DNA of 64,000 nucleotides from Phycisphaerae bacterium RAS1 (lineage in GTDB: Bacteria > Planctomycetota > Phycisphaerae > UBA1845 > Fen-1342): positions 1,302,001 to 1,366,000 of the forward strand of contig SMLU01000001.1 in assembly GCA_007859745.1 (NCBI GenBank), given 5' to 3'. The notes beneath the pieces were generated by a model that was not told where the DNA came from, did no database searches, and worked only from the letters and a program-made list of their open reading frames with translations. This document shows, in pieces, positions 55,301-62,825 of this stretch (the stretch's first letter is position 1; every line of letters starts with the position of its first letter). The translations under genes and the position numbers were made by a program.

Positions 55301-55910
55301 GCTGGAACGGTTCGGCGTTGCACAACTCCTGAAGCGTGAACGATTCGTAGGCGTAGGGCGTCTTGCTCCGGTGGTAGAGCCGGAAGCTGACGTAGTTGCT
55401 GAGGATGCCCCAGGGGCATTCCGGGACGGCGGCGAAATAGTCCCAGAGCTGTTGGACGGCGGTGCGGCCGTTGAAGCGGTCGCGGTCGAGATTGACGGTC
55501 GGGCCTTTGAGCTCGATCAGCACGCGCGGGCGGGGCGTGGAGTCGGTCGAAAAGACGCCGATCGCGCCGTCCGCCGCGCCGCCGGGGAGACTGAATTCGG
55601 GCTGGAGGTTCCACTGTGGGAGGCCTGCGGAGAAGAGCGTGTAGTGCAGGGCGGCGCCGAAGAGGTCGGTGAGGAACTCGGCGTGGAGCGTGGTTTCCTT
55701 TTTCTTTTCGAGCTTGCCGCTGGAATCGAGCTCGGCCCACCTGGTGAGCGTGTCGTGGGCGTGGGCCTGGGCGTCGTCGCGCAGGCGCGCGTCGCGAGCG
55801 GCTTCGGCGAGGTACTTCGGGAGGAACAGCCCTTGCCGGCGGCGGTTAGTGCCGTGGCGGGCGTAGTCGAGGTTGGCGAAGAGGGCGGGCGGGTCGGTCG
55901 GCGCGGGCAT
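52356..55910 (-). CDS. Type IIG-like restriction-modification enzyme (Eco57I-type)
   Basis: 1184 residues in one chain. The N-terminal nuclease candidate has RVLIELKG near residue 130 (PD-(D/E)XK, acidic-x-Lys). The methylase has CDPACGSGAFLIQA near 480 (SAM binding) and FDCVIGNPPYVKLQ near 604 (adenine N6 methylation). The C-terminal third is the TaqI-like specificity region. Odd: residues about 715-775 are encoded by family A repeats and give Pro/Ser/Arg-rich repeats. Start at ATG 55910 (MPAPTDPPALF), adjoining the HepT stop; the frame upstream is low-complexity. Probably one transcript with mntA and hepT. Confidence 0.9.
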   Translation of the reverse strand: MPAPTDPPALFANLDYARHGTNRRRQGLFLPKYLAEAARDARLRDDAQAHAHDTLTRWAELDSSGKLEKKKETTLHAEFLTDLFGAALHYTLFSAGLPQWNLQPEFSLPGGAADGAIGVFSTDSTPRPRVLIELKGPTVNLDRDRFNGRTAVQQLWDYFAAVPECPWGILSNYVSFRLYHRSKTPYAYESFTLQELCNAEPFQRFYAVFERGGLLPTIAGQLARADQLLERTDARQREVGSELYRAYHENRLGLIDHLRKPAHGKSLDEAIHITQKLLDRIIFVAFCKDRGLLPSNAIKRAWDFVPPFSHVVNPRWQNFRNLFRSIDAGNERDGIHAYNGGLFATDPPVDGLELHDDWTKFFHEVGTYDFQDEVNVDVLGHLFEQSVTDLEALRTSGEPGEAELRPAAGRRKREGIYYTPPFVTRCIVEQTVGRSIAERFAALADEFAVDLAAEPTKGTLATWIKFQQARLDALRGLRVCDPACGSGAFLIQAYDELENAYEEVITALSLHQGNEEQLRDAISDTILRENLFGVDLSAEAVEITRLALWLRTARRGRTLADLSHNILHGNSIVEEAEVDPRAFDWRGRFARVFADGGFDCVIGNPPYVKLQNFRKREPRIAAHLVQRYRSAKTGNFDMYLPFIERGLDLLRSGGRMGFIAPSVWLFNEYGAGLRELIAERRALERFVDFKSFQVFADATTYTALQFFSPGQHEPSDPTRDSDPSRATDPSRATDPSRDRKGAVPWTPSDPSCTRKHAVSEEPLPHGRGSEETRGSEKAARRETVQVADAGDGNVKSLAFYDVPYERLGAGAWALLPDRQQAIIDAMRKRSVTLEEAAGGIIVGIQTSADAIYHLIKLGPNRYYSHSLEREVEIEDEIMKPLVSGEDAVPFATPDTDKHLLFPYHVDDEGYRLLTQSEVKRSKRAWKYLCGHEQVLRNREAGAFNDEQWWRFGRPQNIDKQHLSKIGVPQTVNRLSAFIDPNGERYFNNVRVNGILERPDKRYSLWFLLGMLNSRALDYVFKRTAKPKDRDYFEANKQFIAPLPIPRADAKAQKPVAELARKLADLHGKRLKLFADVHRRFVTDLPPAEVLRASPLPPAMPEKLRSFDALPLGEQIDQLEKFAKREFKPRERKDWDEYLTQQRNAAARLAQSIRDSESDLNERIDAMFGLSAEHIATIAESVCRA
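53584..53768 (-). repeat. Family A repeats inside the restriction-modification gene
   Basis: One full family A unit (53603-53664), an inverted half unit (GGAACCGCTCCCTTACGGTC) and short tandem GCGCGGCTCGGATCAGTC copies. All remain in frame with the gene and add about 60 residues. Confidence 0.85.
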
Positions 55911-56248
55911 CACGCAGCCCCGGGCGAATCGGGCGCCAACTCTGTAAGTAGGTTCGGTAAGTCCCGCTGCACCGTGCGCCAGACCTCTTCGAGGTCGACG
56001 GCATCGTACGCGTGGATGAGCTTGTCGCGCATTCCCGCGATCAGTCCCCACGGGACCAGCGGATGGGCGTCACGGTATTGCGACGACAGGCGTTTGACCG
56101 CCTCACCAATAATAGGCAGTTGGTGCAGCACTGCTGACTGCGACTTGACATCCGCCAGGAACCCGTCTCGATCGAGTCCGGCGACGAATTGCTGCGCTAG
56201 GCGCGCCGCGTGTTCGATGTCCAGCACAACGGCGTCGTCACGCGGCAT
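55910..56248 (-). CDS. hepT: HepT-like (DUF86) HEPN toxin
   Basis: 112 residues. HEPN RNase with the R-X4-H-x-Y motif in RDKLIHAYDAVDLEEVW near residues 73-82. Its partner directly upstream is a MntA-type nucleotidyltransferase; in known systems MntA AMPylates the Tyr of this motif and so blocks the toxin. The 11-bp overlap with mntA supports coupling. Next gene downstream is the restriction-modification enzyme. Confidence 0.9.
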   Translation of the reverse strand: MPRDDAVVLDIEHAARLAQQFVAGLDRDGFLADVKSQSAVLHQLPIIGEAVKRLSSQYRDAHPLVPWGLIAGMRDKLIHAYDAVDLEEVWRTVQRDLPNLLTELAPDSPGAA

Positions 56249-56543
56249 AGACCGTCCGGGCGGAAGAGAGGATTTCGTTTCGGCGGATCGGATTGGCGCT
56301 GCGCTCGATCGTGCGGCGCGTGACCATGTCCACCGGCCGACCGAGCATCGCGCTCAGTTCGGTCTGCAACTGGATGTGCTCCAGCAGGCTCCAGTCCGCG
56401 CCGGGTTCAAACGTCACGAGCAGGTCGATGTCGCTGTCAGGTCGAGAATCGCCGCGCAGGGCCGAGCCGAACAGCGCCAACTCGCGGATGCGCCATCGGC
56501 GGCAGAGGTCGGCGATTTCGGGCGTTTTCAGTTCGGCGATCAT
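56238..56543 (-). CDS. mntA: MntA-like nucleotidyltransferase antitoxin
   Basis: 101 residues. Polymerase-beta-type fold with LFGSALRGDSRPDSDIDLLV: Gly-Ser plus Asp-x-Asp, the nucleotidyltransferase signature. I start at ATG 56543 (MIAELKTPEI); a longer frame upstream has no similarity. Forms with HepT a type VII toxin-antitoxin pair, in which the antitoxin adds AMP to the toxin. Confidence 0.88.
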   Translation of the reverse strand: MIAELKTPEIADLCRRWRIRELALFGSALRGDSRPDSDIDLLVTFEPGADWSLLEHIQLQTELSAMLGRPVDMVTRRTIERSANPIRRNEILSSARTVYAA

Positions 56544-56634
56544 GTCGGGATTATAACGCGGGTGTGCCGTGGCGACTGACCGAGACATCGCGCGATCGCG
56601 CGGAAGCAAACCAGTTTTCCGACTTTTTGCATCG

Positions 56635-58275
56635 TCATGTGCCGAGCAATTCTGCGAGCCGGGCCCATCCCGGCTCATCTGTTTCGCGGACCGACAGGGC
56701 AGATTTGCCAATTTCGGTGGATTGTCCCGGGAACTTCAGTTCATACAGCCAGATTCCCTCGGGCGCGACTACGCCGAATTTCGGCAGGCGAAGATACCCA
56801 GCGTAGGACTCGGCCTGTTGCCGAGCGGCCGCGAGTTCGGCGTCATCTGCAATCTGCCGTTTGCATTCGAGGACGGCCATCGCTTGTGTCCGCTCGTCGT
56901 CCCCAAAGAGCACGAAGTCGGCCCGATTCGTCACACGGCGAGACCCAACGAACATGTAGATCGACCGCTGCCGTTCGACTCGCCTGCCGAGATCCCATCC
57001 CAGCCGGATTAGGAGCGGGCAAACGACCTGATCTTCGAATTCGCGTTCGAGTGCCCGCCGTGCGCCCTCGTCGATTCGCGCGGACGGCGCACTGCCCACC
57101 GCTGGCCGATACCGACTTCGTTCAGACTCAGCCGGAGCGACGGTTTGTCCGCCGCGGCGCTTCGCATCGAAGATCTCGGTCAGCCTTTTCCAGCACTTGT
57201 CTGGAACGGGAGCTGCCCTGGCGCCTTGAAAGTTGGATCGAACGACGCCCCATTTCCCAAGAATCGGATCGTCGCGCATCTCGTCAAGGGAGACCCATGG
57301 CAGTGACTCACGGTCAGCGAGCTCGATGCAGACACGGTCCGCGGTCCACGCGTCGTCAAAGGGATCCACATAGGCGTCGCATGCAGCGACGAACCGATGG
57401 GTGATGGACTTTCGCGGAGTCATGCAATACATGAGCACGATGTCCCCCCGCCGGGCGTCCTTGTTGATCGTCCAACCGAGCGCATTCTCGTTCGGATCGT
57501 CCAATCCGTCGAAACTATCTTTGCTCGACGTCGCCAGCCAGACTCCTCCTGGTCCTGATCGTGCGACTTGTCCGTCCGGCCAATGCCGCGGCGCGAAGTG
57601 ATTGAAAATGGCCCAAGTCTGCCAAGGCTCTAGTTTGCGATCGGCCGCCCAGTCGAGTAAGGCCTCCTCAACCTGCCAATATGCATCGGCCCCCGGCCGC
57701 GTCGCGTCGGGCCATTCCACCTCCACCCCGAGGCGCTCACAGTATCTTCGAAATCGATCCACACGAAACGTGAGCTCGCGCGAGATGGGAAAGAAAGCGT
57801 CTGGAAACAGCGTGTGGAGCCACTGGCCCGCCAAGTCCAGCGTGAACGAGCCGCGAATCGACTCAAAAATCCAACGAAGGCTCCAGCGCATTTTCGTCAG
57901 AGGTTGTGTCAGCTCACAAATCGCAAACCAGGCCGCAAGCCAATCGTTGTCGCGTCCCCGTGTCGAATCTGACAGCAGCTTCTGCCCGGTGATCGAATCA
58001 AGCTCGTTCGCTTTTTCCGTCAATCGACGAAACACCGTCTCCGCGTTTTGGGTCGGTTGGGAGCGAATGACATGCGGCACCAGATTGTTGAGAGCGCGGG
58101 GTGCCGCCCAATCCTGGATCTGTCGATCCAGATCATCAGTCGAATAGTCCAATACGTTTGCATTCGCGACGCCGCAGCGCGCCGTGAATTCTGCGTCGTA
58201 TCTTTCCTTGAGGAAAACCAAGTCGCTGGCAAGAAACTCTTGAAGCGCCGTCTCATCCTTGCCGTTGGTCTTCAT
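56635..58275 (-). CDS. EVE/PUA-like domain protein with PD-(D/E)XK nuclease
   Basis: 546 residues. A helical N-terminal domain (about 1-235) is not recognised. At 245-370 an EVE/PUA-like fold: VWLATSSKDSF, NKDARRGDIVLMYCMTP and a Trp-containing LGKWGVVRSNFQGA. Such domains read modified bases. From about 405 a nuclease similar to the N-terminal part of type I restriction subunits: ADFVLFG (Asp near 453) and AVLECKRQ (Glu-x-Lys at 470-472). A candidate modification-dependent (type IV) restriction enzyme, by inference. Start at ATG 58275; a TTG at 58350 is less likely. No partner gene adjoins. Confidence 0.72.
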   Translation of the reverse strand: MKTNGKDETALQEFLASDLVFLKERYDAEFTARCGVANANVLDYSTDDLDRQIQDWAAPRALNNLVPHVIRSQPTQNAETVFRRLTEKANELDSITGQKLLSDSTRGRDNDWLAAWFAICELTQPLTKMRWSLRWIFESIRGSFTLDLAGQWLHTLFPDAFFPISRELTFRVDRFRRYCERLGVEVEWPDATRPGADAYWQVEEALLDWAADRKLEPWQTWAIFNHFAPRHWPDGQVARSGPGGVWLATSSKDSFDGLDDPNENALGWTINKDARRGDIVLMYCMTPRKSITHRFVAACDAYVDPFDDAWTADRVCIELADRESLPWVSLDEMRDDPILGKWGVVRSNFQGARAAPVPDKCWKRLTEIFDAKRRGGQTVAPAESERSRYRPAVGSAPSARIDEGARRALEREFEDQVVCPLLIRLGWDLGRRVERQRSIYMFVGSRRVTNRADFVLFGDDERTQAMAVLECKRQIADDAELAAARQQAESYAGYLRLPKFGVVAPEGIWLYELKFPGQSTEIGKSALSVRETDEPGWARLAELLGT

Positions 58276-58381
58276 GACTTGCTGCTGCTGCCGAAGAGCC
58301 TCGCCCGGTTTCCGCAATAGCGCGTGTTGTGCTTGATCGGCTCGATGCAACCCGCGTGGCGGTTGCGGGGACGGGGGTACG

Positions 58382-58576
58382 CTACCGGCGCGGTTTGTCG
58401 CCCGTTCCGCCTGGTCTCCCGTTCACAATCGCGGAGCGTTCCAGTTCTCGCATGTTCTCCAACGAAAAGAACGTCTCGCCGCACACAGCACACACTTCCG
58501 CCATCACTTCGGCGGATTTGCCTCCCCGAACAGGAACGCAAACCGGCCGGATTTCGATCCGCCGCGCGCCGCACAT
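58382..58576 (-). CDS. YgiT-type zinc-finger antitoxin
   Basis: 64 residues as read from ATG 58576, with CAVCGETFFSLENMRELER. YgiT-type proteins carry two CxxC pairs; here the first pair spans the ATG (RCPMCG is read through it), so the true start is probably upstream, at a non-ATG codon between the stop of the partner and 58577. The C-terminal helices correspond to the YgiT end. It is the partner of the DUF4258 gene just upstream on the same strand. Confidence 0.78.
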   Translation of the reverse strand: MCGARRIEIRPVCVPVRGGKSAEVMAEVCAVCGETFFSLENMRELERSAIVNGRPGGTGDKPRR

Positions 58577-58601
58577 TGGACAGCGCGTCAGCCGGAACGG
58601 C

Positions 58602-58916
58602 TCAGAGGGCGGTCGCGTGCGTCGCGGAGATGAGGACGTAGAAGACCTCCGCCTCTTCGACCTCGCCGAAGCGGCCTTTCATGTAGATGAGCGTGCCGGA
58701 GTAGTTGCGACTCTTGATGACATACAGTTTCTCGCCGGGCCGGGAGCGTCCGACGCTGCGCGACCTCATGATCTTATCAATCCGACGCGCGTTAACAATC
58801 GACTCGAGTACGTCGTCAGCAGTCAGCCCGTCGAGCTTCATCTCATCACGGGCCTTCGACGTGAAGCGGACCTGGCGACGAACGACCAGCCGTTTGATCC
58901 TGAGCAGGTCATCCAT
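58602..58916 (-). CDS. DUF4258-family toxin-like protein
   Basis: 104 residues. RFTSKARDEMKLDGLTADDV, then VKSRNYSG-like region (YVIKSRNYSGTLIYMKGRFG) and a final AEVFYVLISAT are the DUF4258 pattern; RelE-like toxin relatives. Together with the YgiT-type gene after it this is a usual toxin-antitoxin order (toxin first). Its start is 15 bp after the end of lepA on the same strand. Confidence 0.8.
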   Translation of the reverse strand: MDDLLRIKRLVVRRQVRFTSKARDEMKLDGLTADDVLESIVNARRIDKIMRSRSVGRSRPGEKLYVIKSRNYSGTLIYMKGRFGEVEEAEVFYVLISATHATAL

Positions 58917-58931
58917 GGCCGAATTCGCGCA

Positions 58932-60770
58932 CTATTCCCCCGGCTCCAGCACCACCATGAACGCCTTCTGCGGGATATCCACCCGCCCCACCGTCTTCAT
59001 CCGCTTTTTCCCCTCTTTCTGCTTCTCCAGCAGCTTGCGCTTGCGGCTGACGTCGCCGCCGTAGCACTTGGCGGTCACGTTTTTGCGGAAGGCCTTGATC
59101 GTCTCGCGCGCGATCACCTTCGCCCCGATCGCCGCCTGGAGCGGGATTTCGAACTGGTGCCGGTCGATCTCTTGCCGCAGGCGCTCGATCACCTTGCGCC
59201 CGCGGCGCTGGGCCATGCTGTGGTGGCAGATGACCGAGAGCGCGTCGACCGGCACGCTGTTCACCAGGATATCGAGCTTCACCAGGTCCGACGCCTTGTA
59301 GCCCGTCACGTGGTAGTCCATCGTGCCGTAGCCGCGCGTGGCGCTTTTCAGCTTGTCGTAGAAATCGTAGAGAATTTCGCCGAAGGGAAAGTGATAGGTC
59401 AGCATCACGCGCGTCTGCGAGAGATACTCGGTCCGTTTGTATTCGCCGCGGCGCTGCTCGCCCAGGGCCATGATCGACCCGACGCAATCGGCCGGCACGA
59501 TCATCTGCACCTCGACGATCGGCTCGCGCAGCTCCTCGATCTTGTCCACGCTGGGCATGTCGCTGGCCGCGTCGAAACGCTGCGTCTTGCCGTCGCGCAG
59601 CAGCACTTCGTACGTCACGCTCGGCGCCGTCTGCACCACGTCCACGCCGCACTCGCGCTCCAGCCGCTCCTGGATGATGTCCATGTGCAACAGGCCCAGG
59701 AACCCGCAGCGGAAGCCGAAGCCCAGAGCGTCGCTGTGCTCCGGAATGAACGTGAACGAGGCGTCGTTCAGGCTCAGCTTGTTCAGCGCGTCGCGCAGCT
59801 CGTCGTACGCCTCGCCGCTGGCGGGGTAGAAGTCGCAGAAGACCATCTGCTGCGGCGGCTGGTAGCCGGGCAGCGCCTCGGCGGCCGGGTTGACGGCGTC
59901 GGTGATCGTGTCGCCGACGGTCACGTCCTGCAGCGTCTTGATGTTCGCGACCATGTAGCCGACTTCGCCGGCGGCGAGCTGCTCGACCGGGACCATCTGC
60001 GGGCGGAGCTTGCCCAGGTCGGTGATGACGTAGTGCCGGGCGCGGCCCATCAGCAGCACTTTCTGCCCCTTGCGGAGCGTGCCGTTGAAGACGCGCACGT
60101 AGCAGATCACGCCGCGATACTCGTCGTACTCGTTGTCGAAGACCGACGCCTGCAGCGGGGCGGCCGCGTCGCCGGCCGGCGGCGGCAGCAGGTGCGCGAT
60201 GCTGCGAATCAGCTCCTCGATGCCGATGCCGCTCTTGGCGGAGACGAACTGCACGTTCTTGGCGTCGATGCCCAGGACGTTTTCGACCTCCAGCGCCGTG
60301 TCCTCCGGCAAGGCCCCCGCCAGGTCGATTTTGTTGACGACGGGAATGATCTCCAGCCCGGCGTTGACCGCGGCGTACGCGTTGGCGACGGTCTGCGCCT
60401 GCACCCCCTGTGTCGCGTCGACGACGAGCAGCGCCCCTTCGCAAGCCGCCAGCGCCCGGCTCACCTCGTAGTGAAAATCGACGTGCCCGGGCGTGTCGAT
60501 CAGGTTGAACATGTACGTCTGGCCGTCGACCACGACGTCCAGCGTGACGGCCGAGGCCTTGATGGTGATGCCCCGTTCGCGCTCCAGGTCCATCGTGTCG
60601 AGAAGCTGTTCCTGCATGTCGCGCTGCGCGACGGCGCCGGAGGTCTGCAGCAGCCGGTCGGCCAGCGTGCTCTTGCCGTGGTCGATGTGGGCCACGATCG
60701 AGAAATTTCGGATGAGCTTCTGATCCACGCGCTTCCGCCAGTGCTTGCAGGGACGACCGACCGCCGCCAT
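58932..60770 (-). CDS. lepA: Elongation factor 4 (LepA)
   Basis: 612 residues. Ribosomal back-translocase GTPase. IRNFSIVAHIDHGKSTLADR (P-loop), DTPGHVDFHYEVSRALAACE, NKIDLAGA and the C-terminal VGRVDIPQKAFMVVLEPGE with the LepA-specific domain (GYKASDLVKLDILVN and HQFEIPLQAAIGAKVIARET) identify it. ATG 60770 begins with an unusual extension (MAAVGRPCKHWRKRVDQKL); a start closer to the G domain is possible. Confidence 0.96.
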   Translation of the reverse strand: MAAVGRPCKHWRKRVDQKLIRNFSIVAHIDHGKSTLADRLLQTSGAVAQRDMQEQLLDTMDLERERGITIKASAVTLDVVVDGQTYMFNLIDTPGHVDFHYEVSRALAACEGALLVVDATQGVQAQTVANAYAAVNAGLEIIPVVNKIDLAGALPEDTALEVENVLGIDAKNVQFVSAKSGIGIEELIRSIAHLLPPPAGDAAAPLQASVFDNEYDEYRGVICYVRVFNGTLRKGQKVLLMGRARHYVITDLGKLRPQMVPVEQLAAGEVGYMVANIKTLQDVTVGDTITDAVNPAAEALPGYQPPQQMVFCDFYPASGEAYDELRDALNKLSLNDASFTFIPEHSDALGFGFRCGFLGLLHMDIIQERLERECGVDVVQTAPSVTYEVLLRDGKTQRFDAASDMPSVDKIEELREPIVEVQMIVPADCVGSIMALGEQRRGEYKRTEYLSQTRVMLTYHFPFGEILYDFYDKLKSATRGYGTMDYHVTGYKASDLVKLDILVNSVPVDALSVICHHSMAQRRGRKVIERLRQEIDRHQFEIPLQAAIGAKVIARETIKAFRKNVTAKCYGGDVSRKRKLLEKQKEGKKRMKTVGRVDIPQKAFMVVLEPGE

Positions 60771-60925
60771 TCTCCGTCACGCGGCGAGTTGGGCATTATA
60801 GCGGGAGAGTGGATGTCGTCGTGCGGCGCGGGCATTCGGCTGTGCGCTGCCGCGGCACTTACGGTTACGATGGAGGCGGACAGTTCCCCGCCGTTTTCTG
60901 ACGTGACCACCGCTGAGGAACTGAC

Positions 60926-61447
60926 ATGAGAGCTGCGTTCTGGTCCAGTGCACTACTGCTACCGCTGCTGACGCTTTCCGCGGACGGCTGCACGTCCGCG
61001 CGTGACTCCACGGCCGGGGCAGTGCTGCTGGAGAGCGCCGACCCCGCCCTGGCCGGTCTGTCCTGGCTGGCCGGGGCGTGGAGCGACGGTGGTCAGGGCC
61101 GCCGCACGGAAGAGCACTGGACGCACGCCACCGGCGGCACGATGCTCGGGCTGGGGCGCACAACGCAGTCGGGCCGGACCGTGTTTTTCGAGTTCCTGCG
61201 GATCGAAAGCCGCCCCGACGGCATTTACTACGTGGCCCAGCCGCTCGGCCGCCCGCCCACCGCTTTCAAGCTGGTCACCGGCGAGACGGGCCCCGACCGG
61301 GTCGTCTTCGAGAATCCGCAGCACGACTTCCCCAAGCGAATTTCTTACACCCGTCGCGGCGGCGAGCTGCAAGTCCGAATCGAGGGCGACGCCAACGGAC
61401 GATCGGAGGAGTGGATCTGGAATCGGGCGACGGTGAAACGCGATTAA
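60926..61447 (+). CDS. DUF6265-like lipocalin-type lipoprotein
   Basis: 173 residues. Signal peptide ending LLTLSADGC, a lipoprotein box. LSWLAGAWSDGGQGRRTEEH near residue 45, TFFEFLRIE-like and ENPQHDFPKRISYTRRGGEL are of the DUF6265 family, beta-barrel proteins of unknown function. Divergent from lepA. Confidence 0.8.
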   Translation: MRAAFWSSALLLPLLTLSADGCTSARDSTAGAVLLESADPALAGLSWLAGAWSDGGQGRRTEEHWTHATGGTMLGLGRTTQSGRTVFFEFLRIESRPDGIYYVAQPLGRPPTAFKLVTGETGPDRVVFENPQHDFPKRISYTRRGGELQVRIEGDANGRSEEWIWNRATVKRD

Positions 61448-61467
61448 AGCGGTAGCGCTTTTTCTGT

Positions 61468-61555
61468 GGCGTCGAACTTCCGCGTTCGACGCCGAAATCG
61501 CCGTCGGACACCGAGGTCCGACGCTACGTACCCCGTCGGCCACAGAGGGCCGACG
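61468..61555. repeat. Three tandem hairpins between convergent genes
   Basis: GGCGTCGAACTTCC...GACGCC (61468-61493), CGTCGGACACCGAGGTCCGA (61502-61523) and CGTCGGCCACAGAGGGCCGA (61534-61555). The last word is shared with family F at 16.7 kb. Possible bidirectional terminator. Confidence 0.75.
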
Positions 61556-61576
61556 CTACACTTTCTTAGCGACCTG

Positions 61577-62044
61577 TCAGGCGTTCCGAGCGGTCCAGAT
61601 CCGACCCGTCGCTGCAAACGCAGGCGGAATCGGCGGCACGAGCGACTGCGGGAGCGTTCGCGGCTCGATTCGCGTCTGTGTGGAAGTCAGGCCCGCCTCG
61701 GCCGCGGTCTCAAATCGTACCGCGATTCTCCGCGTCAGGCCCTCGCCGGCCTCGATGCGAAGGACGCGCGCGGCGCGCGGCAGGCCGCCCGCATGTTCGC
61801 GGACGAGATCGTCATTCGTGTGCATTTCGGTCAACAGAAGCAGGTCTTCCACCGCCGGCGCGGTTTCCGCGGCGGTCAGAAACGCCGCCCCGCCGACGGA
61901 CGTGTTCAGCATCCACGCGCTGCGCCGCTCCGCGTCGGCTCCGGCCTGGTACCAGAACCCGAATGCGGCCGGCGTCCGCTTGTCGCGGCGGCGTTCGGCG
62001 ACCTTGAGAGCGGGCGGAGGCGAGTTGTGCGGCGTCGATTGCAT
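61577..62044 (-). CDS. PilZ-domain protein
   Basis: 155 residues. RRRDKRTPAAFGFWY holds the RxxxR part and MLNTSVGGAAFLT the (D/N)xSxxG part of the cyclic-di-GMP-binding PilZ motif. No other domain. A stand-alone c-di-GMP receptor whose partner is unknown. Confidence 0.82.
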   Translation of the reverse strand: MQSTPHNSPPPALKVAERRRDKRTPAAFGFWYQAGADAERRSAWMLNTSVGGAAFLTAAETAPAVEDLLLLTEMHTNDDLVREHAGGLPRAARVLRIEAGEGLTRRIAVRFETAAEAGLTSTQTRIEPRTLPQSLVPPIPPAFAATGRIWTARNA

Positions 62045-62216
62045 GGCGTATCTTGCCTCACGTAAGGGCGCGTCCGGCAGACCTGTCCGCCGGCACTAGA
62101 CGTGCTTCGAGAGCCCCTGCCGGCCCACGAAAGGCGGGCGCTGCCTGAAATCATCGACGCAACCGAACGGGCGAATTCAGGCGCCGCCGCAACGTTCACG
62201 ACGTCCGATAGGAACC

Positions 62217-62825
62217 ATGCAATCCAGCGCACGCCCCGTCGCCGTTGACTTCGCGGAACTCGACGCGTTCGACTGGACGCGCATTTTCGGCACGGATCGC
62301 CCGGTGGAACTGGAAATCGGCGTCGGCAAGGCGGGATTCCTGCTGCGCCGCGCACGGCTGCTGCCGGACGTAAACTTCCTGGGCATTGAATGGGCCAACG
62401 AGTTCTACAAGTACGCGGTCGATCGCATGCAGAGATGGAACCTGACGAATGTGCGAATCCTGCGGACAGACGCGGCGCATTTCATCCGCGGCATCTGCCC
62501 GCGCGGCTCGCTCCGCGCCCTGCATGTTTATCACCCCGATCCCTGGCCCAAGAAGCGCCATCAGAAGCGGAGGCTGTTTCAGAAGCCCTTCGTCGACGCC
62601 GCGGTGGAGTGCCTGATCCCGGGCGCTCGCTGGGCGGTCCAGACCGATCACGCCGAATACTACGAACAGATCGCCGGCCTGCTGCGGGCGCAGCCGAAGC
62701 TGGTCGAGGTTGCGTTTGATGATCCGGAGTTCGGCGTCTCGGCCGCGCAGCTCGGGACGAATTTCGAGATCAAGTACCTGCGTGAGGGCCGCGCCATTTA
62801 CCAGATCGCGATGAGGCGCATGTGA
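62217..62825 (+). CDS. trmB: tRNA (guanine-N7-)-methyltransferase
   Basis: 202 residues. SAM-dependent methylation of G46 in tRNA. LEIGVGKAGFLL (SAM site), FLGIEWANEFYKYAVDRMQR, HVYHPDPWPKKRHQKRRLFQ and the tail TNFEIKYLREG are those of TrmB. The stop overlaps the next gene by 4 bp (GTGA), so the two are coupled. Confidence 0.95.
   Translation: MQSSARPVAVDFAELDAFDWTRIFGTDRPVELEIGVGKAGFLLRRARLLPDVNFLGIEWANEFYKYAVDRMQRWNLTNVRILRTDAAHFIRGICPRGSLRALHVYHPDPWPKKRHQKRRLFQKPFVDAAVECLIPGARWAVQTDHAEYYEQIAGLLRAQPKLVEVAFDDPEFGVSAAQLGTNFEIKYLREGRAIYQIAMRRM

Noticed and set aside
52713-56579. 1288-codon plus-strand frame over the restriction-modification genes
   Set aside because: The minus strand carries SAM-binding and NPPY motifs; the plus frame is Val/Ala/Arg-rich without domains.
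58329-60929. 866-codon plus-strand frame opposite lepA
   Set aside because: LepA is unmistakable on the minus strand; the opposite frame is an artefact of base composition.
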